Origin: Pogonophryne albipinna
Taxonomy: Eukaryota; Chordata; Actinopteri; Perciformes; Artedidraconidae
NCBI GenBank assembly: GCA_028583405.1
Contig: JAPTMU010000152.1
Location: 124,001-188,000, forward strand
Direction: 5' to 3'
DNA length: 64,000 nucleotides
Position 1 is the first letter of the stretch. Every line of letters starts with the position of its first letter. Under the pieces are notes generated by a model. It had not been told where the DNA came from. It worked only from the letters and a program-made list of their open reading frames with translations, and did no database searches. The translations under genes and the position numbers were made by a program. Positions 54,259 to 64,000 of the stretch are shown piece by piece.

Positions 54259-55139
54259 CAGTGGCGGACTAGCCATCGGGACGAATCCCGATGGGCCGGT
54301 ACCGAAGTGGGCCGGTCGGATAAGTCACTAGTACATCCCCATAGGCGGCGCGTGAGGCTCAGGTTTGGGAAGGCTAAATAACTTTTTTTACCTGACGCTG
54401 CCCGCCTCCGGCGTCTATAGAAAAGAGATCAACTCAGTGTGCGGAGTTTAAATCTCTCAAGTCATATTACAGGATAAAGGAAATACAGTTTAAACTGCCG
54501 TATGCAGAGAAGACGCCGACGTGTCGCACTTATCATTCATATTACATCATCAATCAGATCATCGATCATATAATATCATAATATATCATATATTTCCTTA
54601 TCTGAGTCAGCTTCTCCAGCCGTATCTGGCCGTACAACCCTTACAGTGTCACATACTGTATGCAGAAGTATTATTTTAAGCAACACATTATGTTGACGAA
54701 ACACTCGAGTCAAATGTAATTAAAGTCAGATCCACTCGTGTCTTAGACGTGAACGCGCTCTCAGCTGGTGAGAGAAACCCTGGCTTGATTTACCGAGTTG
54801 ATAACCAGCGTCGTAGGACCGCTTAGCGAGATCTCGTTTGTTAGTTTGTTGTTATTAGTTTGTTTGTTACTCAAACATATCCGGGGTATGTTGAACTGGC
54901 TTCGTAGTACAGGGCACAGGTGGCTAGCAGCGCTAATGTCAAAGACACAGACATTATACATTATATTTGTATTTTACCAGGATGCAGTGACACAAATATT
55001 TGGGAAGGCTTAGACTTCCCTAGCCTACAGCACCCACCGCCCCTGACATCCCCCACTCCCCCCGTTGACAATGTACTAGCGGTACCGAAGTGGGCCGGTC
55101 GAGAGTCCCGGGATGATTTTTAGTTCCATTCCACCACTG
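54259..55139. mobile_element. DNA element with cagtggcgga / ccaccactg ends
   Basis: The ends are short imperfect inverted repeats. The phrase ggtaccgaagtgggccggtc occurs directly repeated at 54298 and 55081. Such cagtggcggact ends are common in fish DNA transposons. The flanks agree at only 5 of 8 bases. No frame. Confidence 0.5.
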
Positions 55140-56150
55140 GCTACATGACCGTATGATCGCCCATATTGACGCACTTAATTCCTAAACTTCTAACAGATAC
55201 AACATAAACCGATCCTTCAGCCTCATATGAGCTCTCAGACACGTTCAAAATTAAACTGTCATCGCTGTCTGAGCTTGCTGCTGTGTGCGCCATCGTGCGT
55301 TTACATCAGGTTTACATGCAGATGCTGGGATCCTGAACGGTGCAGCTGGAGCGCTGTGCCCGCAATGACATCACACATAATTTGGCGGGACTTGAAGAAT
55401 CCCCGAGAAGATCCAGAAAATGGTCAACATTGAAGGGCAGATTAATGGTTATCAAAGTACAAATATCCAAAATCAGTTCAGTAACGGTTTTCAAGGGGAC
55501 AATATTTACTCAAATTGATGGGTTTGGATGATGGGGGTAACTCGTGTCACAGGCTCTTTAAGCTTCTTTCCTTCTGTCTTCTATCGTCCCTGTCACTTCC
55601 TTCCCTCCATCTCTCTATTCATTTCTTCATTCCCCCCCCCTCTCTATTCATTTCTTCATTCCCCCCCCTCTCGCCTTCCTCTGCCTCTTACTTCCTTCAC
55701 ACTTCCACAGAGCTGGTGGTTTTCTTAGTTTCACAGAGATGCATACTTACCAACACGTACAAATAATGAATAACAAAATGAATCAAACTTTTAAAATGCA
55801 GGAATTGACAATTAATCCCTTTGAGTTAGCTTCTCAAAACAAATACGTCTCTATTGACTTATATTGATCCGTTTGCTTCCACTAAGACTTCCCACACCTG
55901 CACTGATAGTTTAGTAGGTAGAGTTTAAGTATAAGACATCACCTTTTGCTTTAGGATATAGATTGTTTTTCTTTTGCCAACTGACATAGAAACATAATTC
56001 GAACCTGCTGGGACCATAGTGCTAGACACAAATTACATCTAGTAATTATTGAAAGGGTTAGCCTTTAAAATGCATGTCCCAAATTCGTATTTAAAATGTG
56101 AATAGGGTAAACATTTTTGACCATAAAACTTAAAACATAAACAAGAGAGT
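55140..56150. other. No gene; C-rich simple repeat
   Basis: A 33-bp tandem duplication with ctctattcatttcttcattcc is at about 55610-55675. Otherwise AT-rich without recognised features. Confidence 0.4.
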
Positions 56151-56159
56151 CCTGATGGT

Positions 56160-56735
56160 ACAGATGTAGCACCTCATTTCAGACAGTTTGAAACGCAAGG
56201 GCCGTGGCCGGCACGGGGTCTGCCCTCGCTCAAAGGAAAACCTCCAGCGTGACTTGAGACCGCCCCCTTGATAAATAAATGTAATTATAATGAAGCCAGC
56301 TGCAATGGATCATTGATCCACCAGGGGGTGCAGTGGGGTTCCACACTGGAGCTCATGTGAAATAAACTCTGATACAGTATGCTGGATGTACAGCGGAACT
56401 TTGTTAAGATCCATATGTCACGGATATCATACTCTGTGCTAAATAAGAGACATGTAATCATTTACAAAACATCACCATGTTTTTATTTAACAAAATAATG
56501 TTGTGTAGTCCACAACTACTGTCCAAAAATCAGGAAGCCCGCTGGCTCCAAAAACGAACGGGAGGAAATGCAGCCCGGCTCTCGATTTTTAATCCTAATT
56601 TAATCATCATCTCCACCACGATCATTTATGTTTATGTTCGCCGAATTGACATGAAAGCACTGACAAATATGAATATACTGTAGTCAGCTTCATTAAAATG
56701 TTATTAACGTGCCTAAACTCAGTAATTCACAAAAA
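56160..56735 (-). repeat. Inverted duplication, right arm, inner part
   Basis: 56165-56500 is the inverted partner of 52290-52655. The flank starts with tacagatgtagcac, as at 47424. 56480-56580 also matches 42860-42960. Confidence 0.65.
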
Positions 56736-57560
56736 ATATTTATATTTTAATGGAGCCTCGTCAGGCAGATCAGGGTCCCGACGCGTAGCGGAGGGATCTT
56801 GATCTGGATGAAGGGTGTTATTTTCCCCATAATGACCAAGTCGCAGCACATTATCCCGCTTATTACATGGCCACATTCTCAACAAAGTAACGACATGACT
56901 CCCAATATTAATTGAAATGCTTTTATGGATTTAGAAAATGTTTTTATTGATTTAAAAAATAGTTGTATGTATTGATTTAAATTGACATGTATCCGCTAAG
57001 AAAAATAGTCCGTTGTTACCGTTTTTTAAACAGTCTGAATGAAACGGCAGCTCTCAGCTGTGTGTTTACTTTTATATATACAGTCTATGATGTTTACACA
57101 CCTAATGGCCCATCAGCCACAGCTCTCCCCCCTGATCTTTCTTCTCCAGCAGCTAAGTTAACTGTAGGTTACTCTGAGTGACAAGCTTACAGTTAGTGAA
57201 GTAACACTTTTTTTTCGTGAGTCACGACCTGGCTGTTTCATTCTAACATAACGCTCCAAATGTTACTGTTTCCACTCGGAATACAGCTACACCATTGTTT
57301 GGTTTCCATGGTAGCGCGTCTCTTTAGTAGCGCACAACTGAAAGTCTGAGAGGGTGGGGATTGTTCACAAAAAACAGAACAAGAATCGACAACTCCACCC
57401 TCTGCTCACTCCTTTCCTGTAAAATACAGGTCCAGCCAGGCAAAACAGTGCACTTCTATTTCCAGACCATGGGGCTGGGTCAGCCACTAACATATTCATA
57501 TTTCTCTTCTCAAAAAGAGAAATATGAACGTTAGTTTTGAACTGAAATGAACAAATAAAG
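56736..57560. repeat. Dispersed repeat, no gene
   Basis: Includes gtcccgacgcgtagcggagg and ttgacatgtatccgctaag, phrases I associate with a widespread fish repeat, and a hairpin ttcatatttctctt / aagagaaatatgaa near 57494-57528. Confidence 0.45.
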
Positions 57561-57740
57561 TCAACATTTCACAGTGTTTACAAACATTGACCATACCGTT
57601 CACCAGCCCCCACCCCCCTATGCCTACTGTATGTTGTGAAATATTTGTTTAAAACTAATTGGCCATCGGAAGTCCCAACCCCCCCCCCCCCCCTATGATC
57701 TCTCTTCTCCAGCAGTCTGGTTTGTGTTCGCATACACTGT
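57561..57740 (-). repeat. Inverted duplication, right arm, outer part
   Basis: Inverted partner of 50428-50630, with a C run at 57677-57693 facing the G run at 50469-50480. Confidence 0.6.
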
Positions 57741-58159
57741 AAAACCTAACATCGTGTTAAATAAGAATGAATAAGTAGGCCTTACTTATTTTGTATTAAC
57801 TTGTTATTAACACTCAGTTTTAATAATTAAGCTGACATATGGGGTCGAAAAACCTAACTAACTCAATGTAATTGATGTGAGCTAATTTAGAAAAAATAAG
57901 TTAGTGGAAATGTTTTTTTTTTTTCAACATTAGGACATGCGCAGATCACTCCTTGACCACTTGGCGCTCAAAGTTACTTTCTGGAACATTTACGAACATG
58001 CCCTGCAGCAGATGGACGTTTCCCCAACGGCTAGTCGCTATGGTCATTGTCGCATTACAGTGAATCTTGTGCTTAGCACACTGCTTTGGTGAGTACATAT
58101 TAACATCCCAACCGTTTTGCTGTCTTGTTGTATTTAATCTCAAGGTTTATATGCTTGCT

Positions 58160-58202
58160 AGTTAAGATAACATTAGCTAACATTAGCTAATGCTATCTTA
58201 AC
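58160..58202. repeat. Hairpin
   Basis: agttaagata and cattagctaa pair with ttagctaatg and ctatcttaact across a short centre. A fold-back of about 20 bp per arm. Confidence 0.7.
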
Positions 58203-58424
58203 TATTGCAGACATAATGTGGCGAAATCGTGTTGCAGCTTGGCCCAGAGGTCTTGGTGTCAACATTTAATATACGGAGATAGACGAGGGCTGACTTGATT
58301 TACCTGCATAAACGTTTTTAAGTACTATTTAGAACAAAGACTAGCATGTGAGTAACTCAAGGGGCAAACTCTGGGGAACAGCCGGGACGCCAATACGGAA
58401 GTGCCACACACTGCAGTTCATATA

Positions 58425-58700
58425 TTGGCCGATAGGCGATGGCTGCAGAAAGGAGCAATTTACATAGACCCCCATGTTAAAATGCCCAACTTTACAGCAG
58501 TAAAAAACATGTTTCTACCCCTGGCTCCATACATTTTTATTATCGATATAGTTAGATTCCACCTTCATGATTATGGATCTGTGAGTGAATTGTTTTCTAA
58601 CACGACCCTTTTATTTATATTAGGTCTTAAAGTTTTTGCATACATTAGGGCGTGGTCACATTGAGTGACGGCTCTGTCAAGTGACTGTTGCTGCTAGCTT
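58425..58700 (+). repeat. Widespread teleost repeat
   Basis: The phrases ggctgcagaaaggagcaatt, tacatagacccccatgtt and gggcgtggtcacattgagtg are, from memory, part of a repeat found in very many fish loci. It leads straight into exon 1 of the candidate gene at 58854. Confidence 0.5.
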
Positions 58701-58729
58701 CTTGTCTCTCTGCTAGCTGCTCCGTGAAG

Positions 58730-60625
58730 CTACAGGGACTCTGCCTGCTCAGCTCATCCAGTAAACACAACTTGAAGCCGGCCGTGGTTGTTTGTTGTTC
58801 ATGCTTATATATCGGACTATTGTGACTCGCTCTGCGGTTAAAACAGACGGTGCATGAATGCGGTTTTGCGGTAAGTGAAATTCGAGTGCTTTATTTATGT
58901 GTTAATGATTTTAATCAGCTACGTAATGAATGTTAAGGCTTGAGTTAGCGTGTGGTAGCTACATCGGTGCTAACGATGCTAATCGTAGCCTCCAAGTTAA
59001 AATAATAGACTGTATATATAAAGGTTAAAACGAAATAGACATTAAGTGGGATAATACTGTTGAACAAACGGCTTCTGTTTGAGGTTGATAAAATAAGGTC
59101 ATCCTTGTAACGTAGAGAGATATTTTATTATCTAGGTAGGAACTGTATGCATCGCTAAGGTTAATTTAAATTGGCTATGCTCAAGTATGTAGACAAGCTA
59201 ACGTCGAAGTAGTGTATGTGAAATCAACCTCACAATAAGATGTGTATATTACAATTATTAATGTCATATTTCAAGATGATTACTTAGATATTACAATATG
59301 GTTGGCATTATTGAGCTTACACGTTAACGTCACAGTCACCTGAAGAACGAACCCAAACCTTGTTGTTTTTATTAATTGTATTACCAAATGGGTATCAAAT
59401 AAACAGTAAGCATTGGTAACACAACTTCCAAAGTTACAGTAAAATAAAAAGGACCCTGACTCGGACAATACACAATCCAACATGTTCAACAGAAGAGAAT
59501 CAGTTATATTGTTTGTACACATGGTACTTTACATATATATCTGTTTGTTTAAGGTGTCCAGGTGATGCAGACAGGCTGGACCAGAGAGAGAGAGACAGAA
59601 CTGGACTCCTCACAGCAGTGAATTTCAGCTCAGGTACAAAGACTCTATTTTTCATACTGTACAAAGAATCAAGAAAGATATTGGTTTAAATGAATGAAGT
59701 ATTGACTTTAATACACTGATATACATTCCATTAAACAATACTAAATACTAGATCACCTACACATCAGTGAAGTTGAGGGTTTTTTCCATGCAAAAAGTTA
59801 CATTTAGATGTTAACAAGCACTATGATTTTGTCAGCTTTCTAATTTAATGTATTGAAGGCAAAGATATTTAACACATAGTGAGAACTGCTACTATTTATC
59901 TCTCAATATTATCTGTAAAAAACGTTGTAAAAGTGATTCTTTCAGTGAGACAACAGAGCAAGCTTCTACAGTTGCACTATGTTTTGATAACAGTTAAATA
60001 TTATTTTGATAATAACATATATTTCAATGTTGATGAACTTCATACTGTTCATTCCTAATCTGATCGTCTTTGTAGCTCACTGTTGAAATAAAAAAAAATC
60101 ATTACAATTACAAAATAATGATATCTACAGGCCCTAAACACACAAACACACCGCTTTCATAAATAACACACTTGTTCTGCAATAATATGTTTTATGTTTC
60201 CTGTAATTTTTGTTAGGAAAGGACATGCCTGAAAGACACGACATTTTCTCCTTCTCTGAGGGTCAAGAAGAACATCCAAGAGGAACATTAAAAGCTGATG
60301 TTATGAGATTTTAAGACCAGTACAGGACATTCACTAAGAAACTACTTTTATTGTGAAAACACAGTCAACTGATCGAATGCACCTATTTCCACATCTACAC
60401 TCCATCAGCTGATTATTTCTATTTGCCTCACTTTATGAGCTTCACAACACTTGTGCCTTGTACCGCAGAGTTTGCAACGTCACAAATAAATGGGGCCAAT
60501 CTTCAGTCAGATGTGAATGTGTAATCTAACATTTTCAGTAAGAATAATGGACGAAAGGAGTGCAAATACAATTTATTGAAATGTGAACCAAAAGTTAATC
60601 AAATGTTTTAAATAAAAAGCACATA
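58730..60625 (+). other. Candidate three-exon transcript
   Basis: Exon 1 ends at 58870 before GTAAGT. Exon 2 is 59554-59633, between an AG acceptor after a T-rich tract (ctgtttgtttaag) and a GTAC donor. Exon 3 starts at 60217 after cctgtaatttttgttag. AATAAA signals lie at 60485-60490 and 60611-60616. Splice signs are good at all four sites. Transcription is not shown by sequence alone. Confidence 0.45.
58854..60314 (+). CDS. Candidate 64-residue protein, three exons (58854-58870, 59554-59633, 60217-60314)
   Basis: Joining the three exons gives 195 nt: ATG, 63 further sense codons and TAA at 60312-60314. The frame stays open across both junctions (17, 80 and 98 nt). The peptide begins MNAVLRCPGDADRLDQ, is highly charged and hydrophilic, and ends GTLKADVMRF. 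It has no signal peptide, membrane segment or known domain. The exon 1 ATG lies 17 nt before the donor. It could be a small host gene, an exonised repeat or a long noncoding RNA with a chance frame. I do not recognise the protein. Confidence 0.3.
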
Positions 60626-60874
60626 TGGACAGAAGGTGTAAACCTATTAAATGTAAGTAAGTAAACACATTTAGTCAGATAAAGTGACAGACTAGGCCTG
60701 TGCAGTTGGTATCAGCTTTGCCCAGCATGGGCTCCTCCATCAGGCCCGGTCTTCCTCGCTGAGGAAAGACCCTCAGTCCTCTCCACACCAACAGACTGGA
60801 CGTCCATCACACGGAGGTTTCTCCCTGAAGTCTCAGCAGCTCTCTGGACACCACGCTGTCTCAATCCGTCCACA
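60555..60874 (-). other. Candidate terminal exon, convergent to the plus-strand transcript
   Basis: On the minus strand CCCCCTCTCATATTCAG is a good acceptor at 60875. A frame of 53 codons follows (VDGLRQRGVQRAAET to GGAHAGQS, TGA at 60712-60714), and AATAAA is at 60572-60577. It would end inside the 3' region of the plus-strand transcript, so the two overlap tail to tail. No upstream exon was identified. Confidence 0.35.
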
Positions 60875-60879
60875 CTGAA

Positions 60880-61430
60880 TATGAGAGGGGGAAAATGAAA
60901 ATAATAAATGCTTTAGACAATAAGAAACATAAAGTTGACTGTTGAGTTGCTCAGTTTTTTTAGATTGTCAATACTATTACTGTATAACTAATATCTCAGG
61001 TTAAGAGGCACATTCAAATAAAGATTGGTCTTTAAATACATGTTGTCTTTTGAATTGTTTGTCTAAAGTCAAGGATCTAGAACTGGTACTTAGTTTTAAT
61101 GATACAGTCTGGTTATTATGCTGTTTGGAGGAGGCCTCACAGGTAAGAGCACTAATTAGCTACCATCACATGTACCTTAGCTTGACTTAAATGTATTAAA
61201 CGTGTAATTAAGTGATATCAAAATATAAATAACTAATGTCATGCAAACATATTAATATTTACTTGATTCCAGTGTTGAATTTAGCACAATTGCATACAAA
61301 CGTTAAGGGGTTTTAAGATTCTGAAGTATTATGCTAAAAACTCAATAACTTAGATTATTATTTATAGTTTTGCTGAATAGTTTCATGTCCGCTTACCTTA
61401 GAAACGTAAAATACGACGGCAGTGTGCAGA
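60880..61430. other. No gene seen
   Basis: AT-rich, no frame or repeat recognised. Confidence 0.4.
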
Positions 61431-61439
61431 TGGGAAGCA

Positions 61440-61690
61440 TGTTAGCTTAGCTTGTTGCTTCAGCTAGCTCTGGAACTTCCAGCTCGGTGGCAGCATGTCC
61501 CGCCTCGGCTCCGCCTCTTTGCCCTTATTTGGAGCAGGCGGGAACAGGCGGGAGTTGAACTCTGACGTCACTGTCGAGCCGTTAGTGGCCGACTCCGCCT
61601 ACTAAGGGCTTCACGGCAACTCTGCAGAATCCTATGGGTGACGTCACGGACCCTACGTCCATTTATATATACAGTCTATGGAGTAACTTC
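61440..61690 (+). repeat. Dispersed repeat shared with 22384-22505
   Basis: Same agctagctctggaacttcc and tcccgcctcggctccgcctc text. It ends in tttatatatacagtctatgg, an end also seen at 57072 and, inverted, at 58993. Confidence 0.65.
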
Positions 61691-62430
61691 ATTATTAATG
61701 TCAGTGTTTTAGCCTAATGCCGTGACTTGTGGCTGTTTTCAGTTTTATATATTAGCCTACAACAATGTATAAAGTTACACTTCACAACGTGTGAGCGCCA
61801 ATCAGTAGGCCTATATACTCCAAGCGGGTTGCGATGCGGGACCGGGAGCTTGAGGAGGGACTCTCCCGCTAGGGGCGGCCGTTCCTGGGTGCAGACTGCG
61901 GGTCCCTCCGCCAGCTCCGCGGTGCTGCAAGCCGTCACTGCGGAGCTGACGGAGAGACCCTCCCGCTACGGGTGGCCGTGCCTGGGTGGAGACTGCGGGT
62001 GCAACCTCAAGCTCCGCGGGGCTGGCTTGGCCATGTACTGGGCATTACTTCACCGTGACTCACTCTTTTGGCGGGGAAACAGCTGGAGTGTAAATGTGTC
62101 TGGCGGCTGTGTCTGTGGGCGTTACAATTCGCCGCAACGGGGAGTGGCGGGGTTCGTCAGGTTCCAACGTGAGGTGTAGATGTGACGTTCTTGCCGTCTG
62201 AAGCAGGGCTGCCAACATTTGAGTTCAGCTTGGAGTGAGATTTATTTTTTGGTGAACCGAAAAAAGAAACGTTCATGTGTACAGTGTTACAAATGTATTG
62301 AACATGTACAAACTAGGGTTTCCCATTAATGTACCGGGCGCTACAGTGGAATACGCACATACACGACAGTAAGCGTGTAAGCCTAAAGTTGCAGTAACAC
62401 GGCTGCTTAAAATATACGGTAATCGGCCTA
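61691..62430. other. No certain gene; 96-bp tandem pair
   Basis: ctcccgctaggggcggccg (61861) and ctcccgctacgggtggccg (61957) start two related units of 96 bp. The 150-codon plus frame at 61727-62179 crosses them, has no known motif and is probably chance. Confidence 0.4.
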
Positions 62431-62434
62431 CCAG

Positions 62435-62690
62435 AAAAGTCATTAATCCTCATCTTCGTCTTCTTCCTGCGTACTAAAACCAACAAAGTCCTCATCTTCA
62501 GTGTCGGAAACGAACAGGCTCAGGGTGGCTTCGTCAGCCTCTCTCCTTCGTTGTCGCTCTCAAAACCAACAAACTCCTCTTCGTCACTGTCGGAATCGAA
62601 CAGCCTCTGAAGGGCCTCAGCTGTGTCGGCGTCCTCCTCTTCATGACGCAGCAGTCCAGCCTTTCGGAACCCGTTGGTGTGGACGGGCCG
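62435..62690 (-). pseudogene. pogo-like DDE transposase C-terminus, fragment
   Basis: The minus frame has NGFRKAGLLRHEEEDAD and LFDSDSDEEEFVGFESDNE; after a shift near 62515 it continues LFVSDTEDEDFVGF to a stop at about 62436. GFRKAGL followed by an acidic tail is the usual C-terminus of pogo/Tigger-type transposases. The two acidic halves look like a duplication. The upstream side is cut by the MITE at 62698. Confidence 0.5.
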
Positions 62691-62697
62691 ACTCTTA

Positions 62698-63028
62698 CGG
62701 CCCGTCCACACAGCGGCGTGCGTTGACGCTTGCCGGCGGGCGTGTCTGACACTCGAGCAACAACCAATCACATGAATCTCCCGCCCCAGACACACAAGCA
62801 CGCGGTTTGATTGGCTAGAGCTTGTACTGGCATATGATTCGATTGGCTGACGCCTCCATCGAGGCGTCAAAAGTTGAACATTGCTCAACTTTTGAAACGA
62901 GCAACGCCAGCAACGCTCCACGTCGCTTCCCAAAATGCAGTTCGGCTAAAAGTGACGTCACCCCATTCAAAGTGAATGGGCAGAAGCGTTGGAAGCTTCA
63001 ACGCACGCCGCTGTGTGGACGGGCCGTG
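62698..63028. mobile_element. MITE with 28-bp inverted ends
   Basis: acggcccgtccacacagcgg...gcgtgcgtt at the left and the reverse complement at 62999-63028 are an almost exact pair. It carries an inner inverted pair (gttgaacattgctcaac). A second partial end, gtgtggacgggcc, lies at 62677-62689 facing it. The target duplication is unclear. A related copy is at 20035-20300. Confidence 0.8.
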
Positions 63029-63313
63029 ACAATGAAGGCTCGATAATCAGCTCACAGCATATAAAAGGGCATATAGGTGTAAGCAGAGGAAAAGTGCTAT
63101 TTTATAAGTGTGTAAATATTAAGTTAAATGCATCAACCTGGTGCACTTTGAGAGCAAAAATAATTTATGGTAGACAGATTTTCTTTTTCTTTATGGATAT
63201 GTTACTAATCACTCCCCTTTCAAACTGTATTCTTGTTTTACTGTCATATAGTATTTCATAACTGTTTTTCATTTATTCTCATAAATGGTGACCAAAACGT
63301 TTGAGACCCACTG

Positions 63314-63531
63314 AGATAAGATAAGATAAGATGGACCTTTATTAATCCCCATGGGGAAATTCAGTAGTTCAAAAATCAACAGGGTGTGAAAAACAGGATA
63401 GCACAGATTCACACAGATTGACAAAATCAAAAATAAGATCAGCGATAAAAATAAAAATAATGAGTAACTATGAAATAAGAAATGAATAAAATTAAAATGT
63501 AATTATCATATTATAATGTGTTGTATTATTA
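63314..63531 (-). mobile_element. LINE 3' tail, antisense, second copy
   Basis: About 90% like 47845-48060 (ataagatggacctttattaa, ggaaattcagtagttcaaa). Its alignment with that copy ends at tattatta, where the pogo-like element starts. Confidence 0.65.
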
Positions 63532-64000
63532 CCGTACTTTTCGGACTATAAGCCGCGACTTTTTCCCCATTTTTCGACCCTGCGGTTTATACAGCTACCG
63601 GCCACTAGGGGACCTCCTAAATCTATGGATTTTACAGGTTACAGTCCACCACCTTTAACTCTATGGGCTCTATGGCCTGTCCGCACTCCCCACCTTTAAG
63701 CGGCGGGCTCCAGCAGGAAAAGCTGGAGGCCGGAAAAGAGTGAGACAGGTAGCGCGCAAAAGTAAAAGTTGAACCGAGAGTGGTACGAGAGACAGAACGA
63801 GAGCAAGACAGACAGACATTACGAGAGCGAGACAGTTTGTGCAAAGGAAGTTTTCATGCACAAACCCTCATTATGGAAAACAAACGTAGACATGCATATG
63901 ATGCAGCTTTTAAGTTAAAGGCAGTCAATCTGGCGATAAATCATTCACCAAAACTGGTCGCATGCGAAAAGCAACTTTCGCTCAAGTTTGCGAGTGGATC
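63532..64000 (+). mobile_element. pogo/Tigger-like element, left part (runs off the window)
   Basis: The left end is ccgtacttttcggactataa then gccgcgacttttt, after a TA. The copy at 48050 shows the empty site (tattatta, then other sequence), which supports a TA target. The right end is outside. Confidence 0.7.
63873..64000 (+). pseudogene. pogo-like transposase, N-terminal helix-turn-helix joined out of frame to its C-terminus
   Basis: From ATG 63873 the frame reads MENKRRHAYDAAFKLKAVNL, the start of the DNA-binding domain of pogo-like fish transposases. From about 63935 the family text stops in this frame, while another frame reads TKTGRMRKATFAQVCEWI, which belongs near the C-terminus. So the whole catalytic core was deleted and the join is out of frame. 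Confidence 0.6.

Noticed and set aside
61727..62179. 150-residue plus frame
   Set aside because: It crosses a tandem duplication, has no known domain and no splice or promoter context.
1..64000. tRNA, rRNA or mitochondrial insert
   Set aside because: No cloverleaf with A and B boxes, no rRNA core sequence and no mitochondrial gene text was noticed. A covariance-model search would be decisive.

Overview
The window is animal nuclear DNA, almost certainly from a ray-finned (teleost) fish. It has no operon-like layout, its coding traces are split by introns and insertions, and nearly all of it is mobile DNA of teleost-typical families: a full-length L1-type LINE, a chromodomain Ty3/Gypsy element, DIRS tyrosine-recombinase retroelements, L2-like and Rex3/RTE-like LINE pieces, several hAT elements with 8-bp target duplications and BED-finger exons, piggyBac-style TTAA elements and a pogo-like element at the right edge. 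I see no rRNA, tRNA, CRISPR array or intact host protein gene. Family names come from motif recognition by eye, not from database searches.

Layout. 1-2 kb: a dispersed repeat with an acidic tandem repeat, abutting a Gmr1-like Gypsy gag on the minus strand. 2.0-10.0 kb: a non-autonomous hAT element with a perfect 8-bp duplication; it carries a 207-bp higher-order minisatellite and hosts a 5.8-kb L1 (minus). 10.0-11.7 kb: the leader, primer-binding site and LTR of the Gmr1-like element. 12.2-19.9 kb: a LINE (minus) split by a Gypsy chromovirus that ends in a partial tandem second copy. 20-22.7 kb: a MITE, the 3' end of a second Gypsy element and dispersed repeats. 22.8-26.9 kb: hAT elements nested several deep, with datable order. 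27.2-28.0 kb: a short hAT with a BED-finger reading frame. 28.7-29.4 kb: an L2-like 3' tail. 29.9-30.15 kb: one exon of an LRFN/SALM synaptic adhesion gene (minus), the clearest host-gene trace. 30.7-34.2 and 43.0-45.1 kb: two decayed DIRS elements (minus). 35.7-38.1 kb: a second copy of the repeat at 1-985 plus LTR-like segments. 38.6-40.1 kb: a TTAA-flanked element enclosing a 1-kb unit with 80-bp inverted arms. 41.3-42.0 kb: an L2-like 5' fragment. 46.9-47.0 kb: a possible untranslated exon. 48.2-49.5 kb: a piggyBac-like element. 50.4-57.7 kb: an inverted duplication around two DNA elements. 58.8-60.9 kb: a possible three-exon small gene facing a convergent terminal exon. 62.4-64 kb: pogo-like pieces, a MITE and a LINE tail.

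Working together: little here acts as a pathway. The order of events can be read from target duplications, which show who inserted into whom. The nested hAT series, the L1-in-hAT-in-Gypsy series and the Gypsy-in-LINE junction are unambiguous because removing each insertion restores the host element. The most promising candidates for unrecognised biology are the three-exon open frame at 58854-60314 with its convergent partner, the isolated LRFN exon, the inverted-arm unit at 38735-39726, the coding-phase 120-bp repeats inside both DIRS copies, and the 22-residue acidic repeat shared by two copies of an unidentified element.
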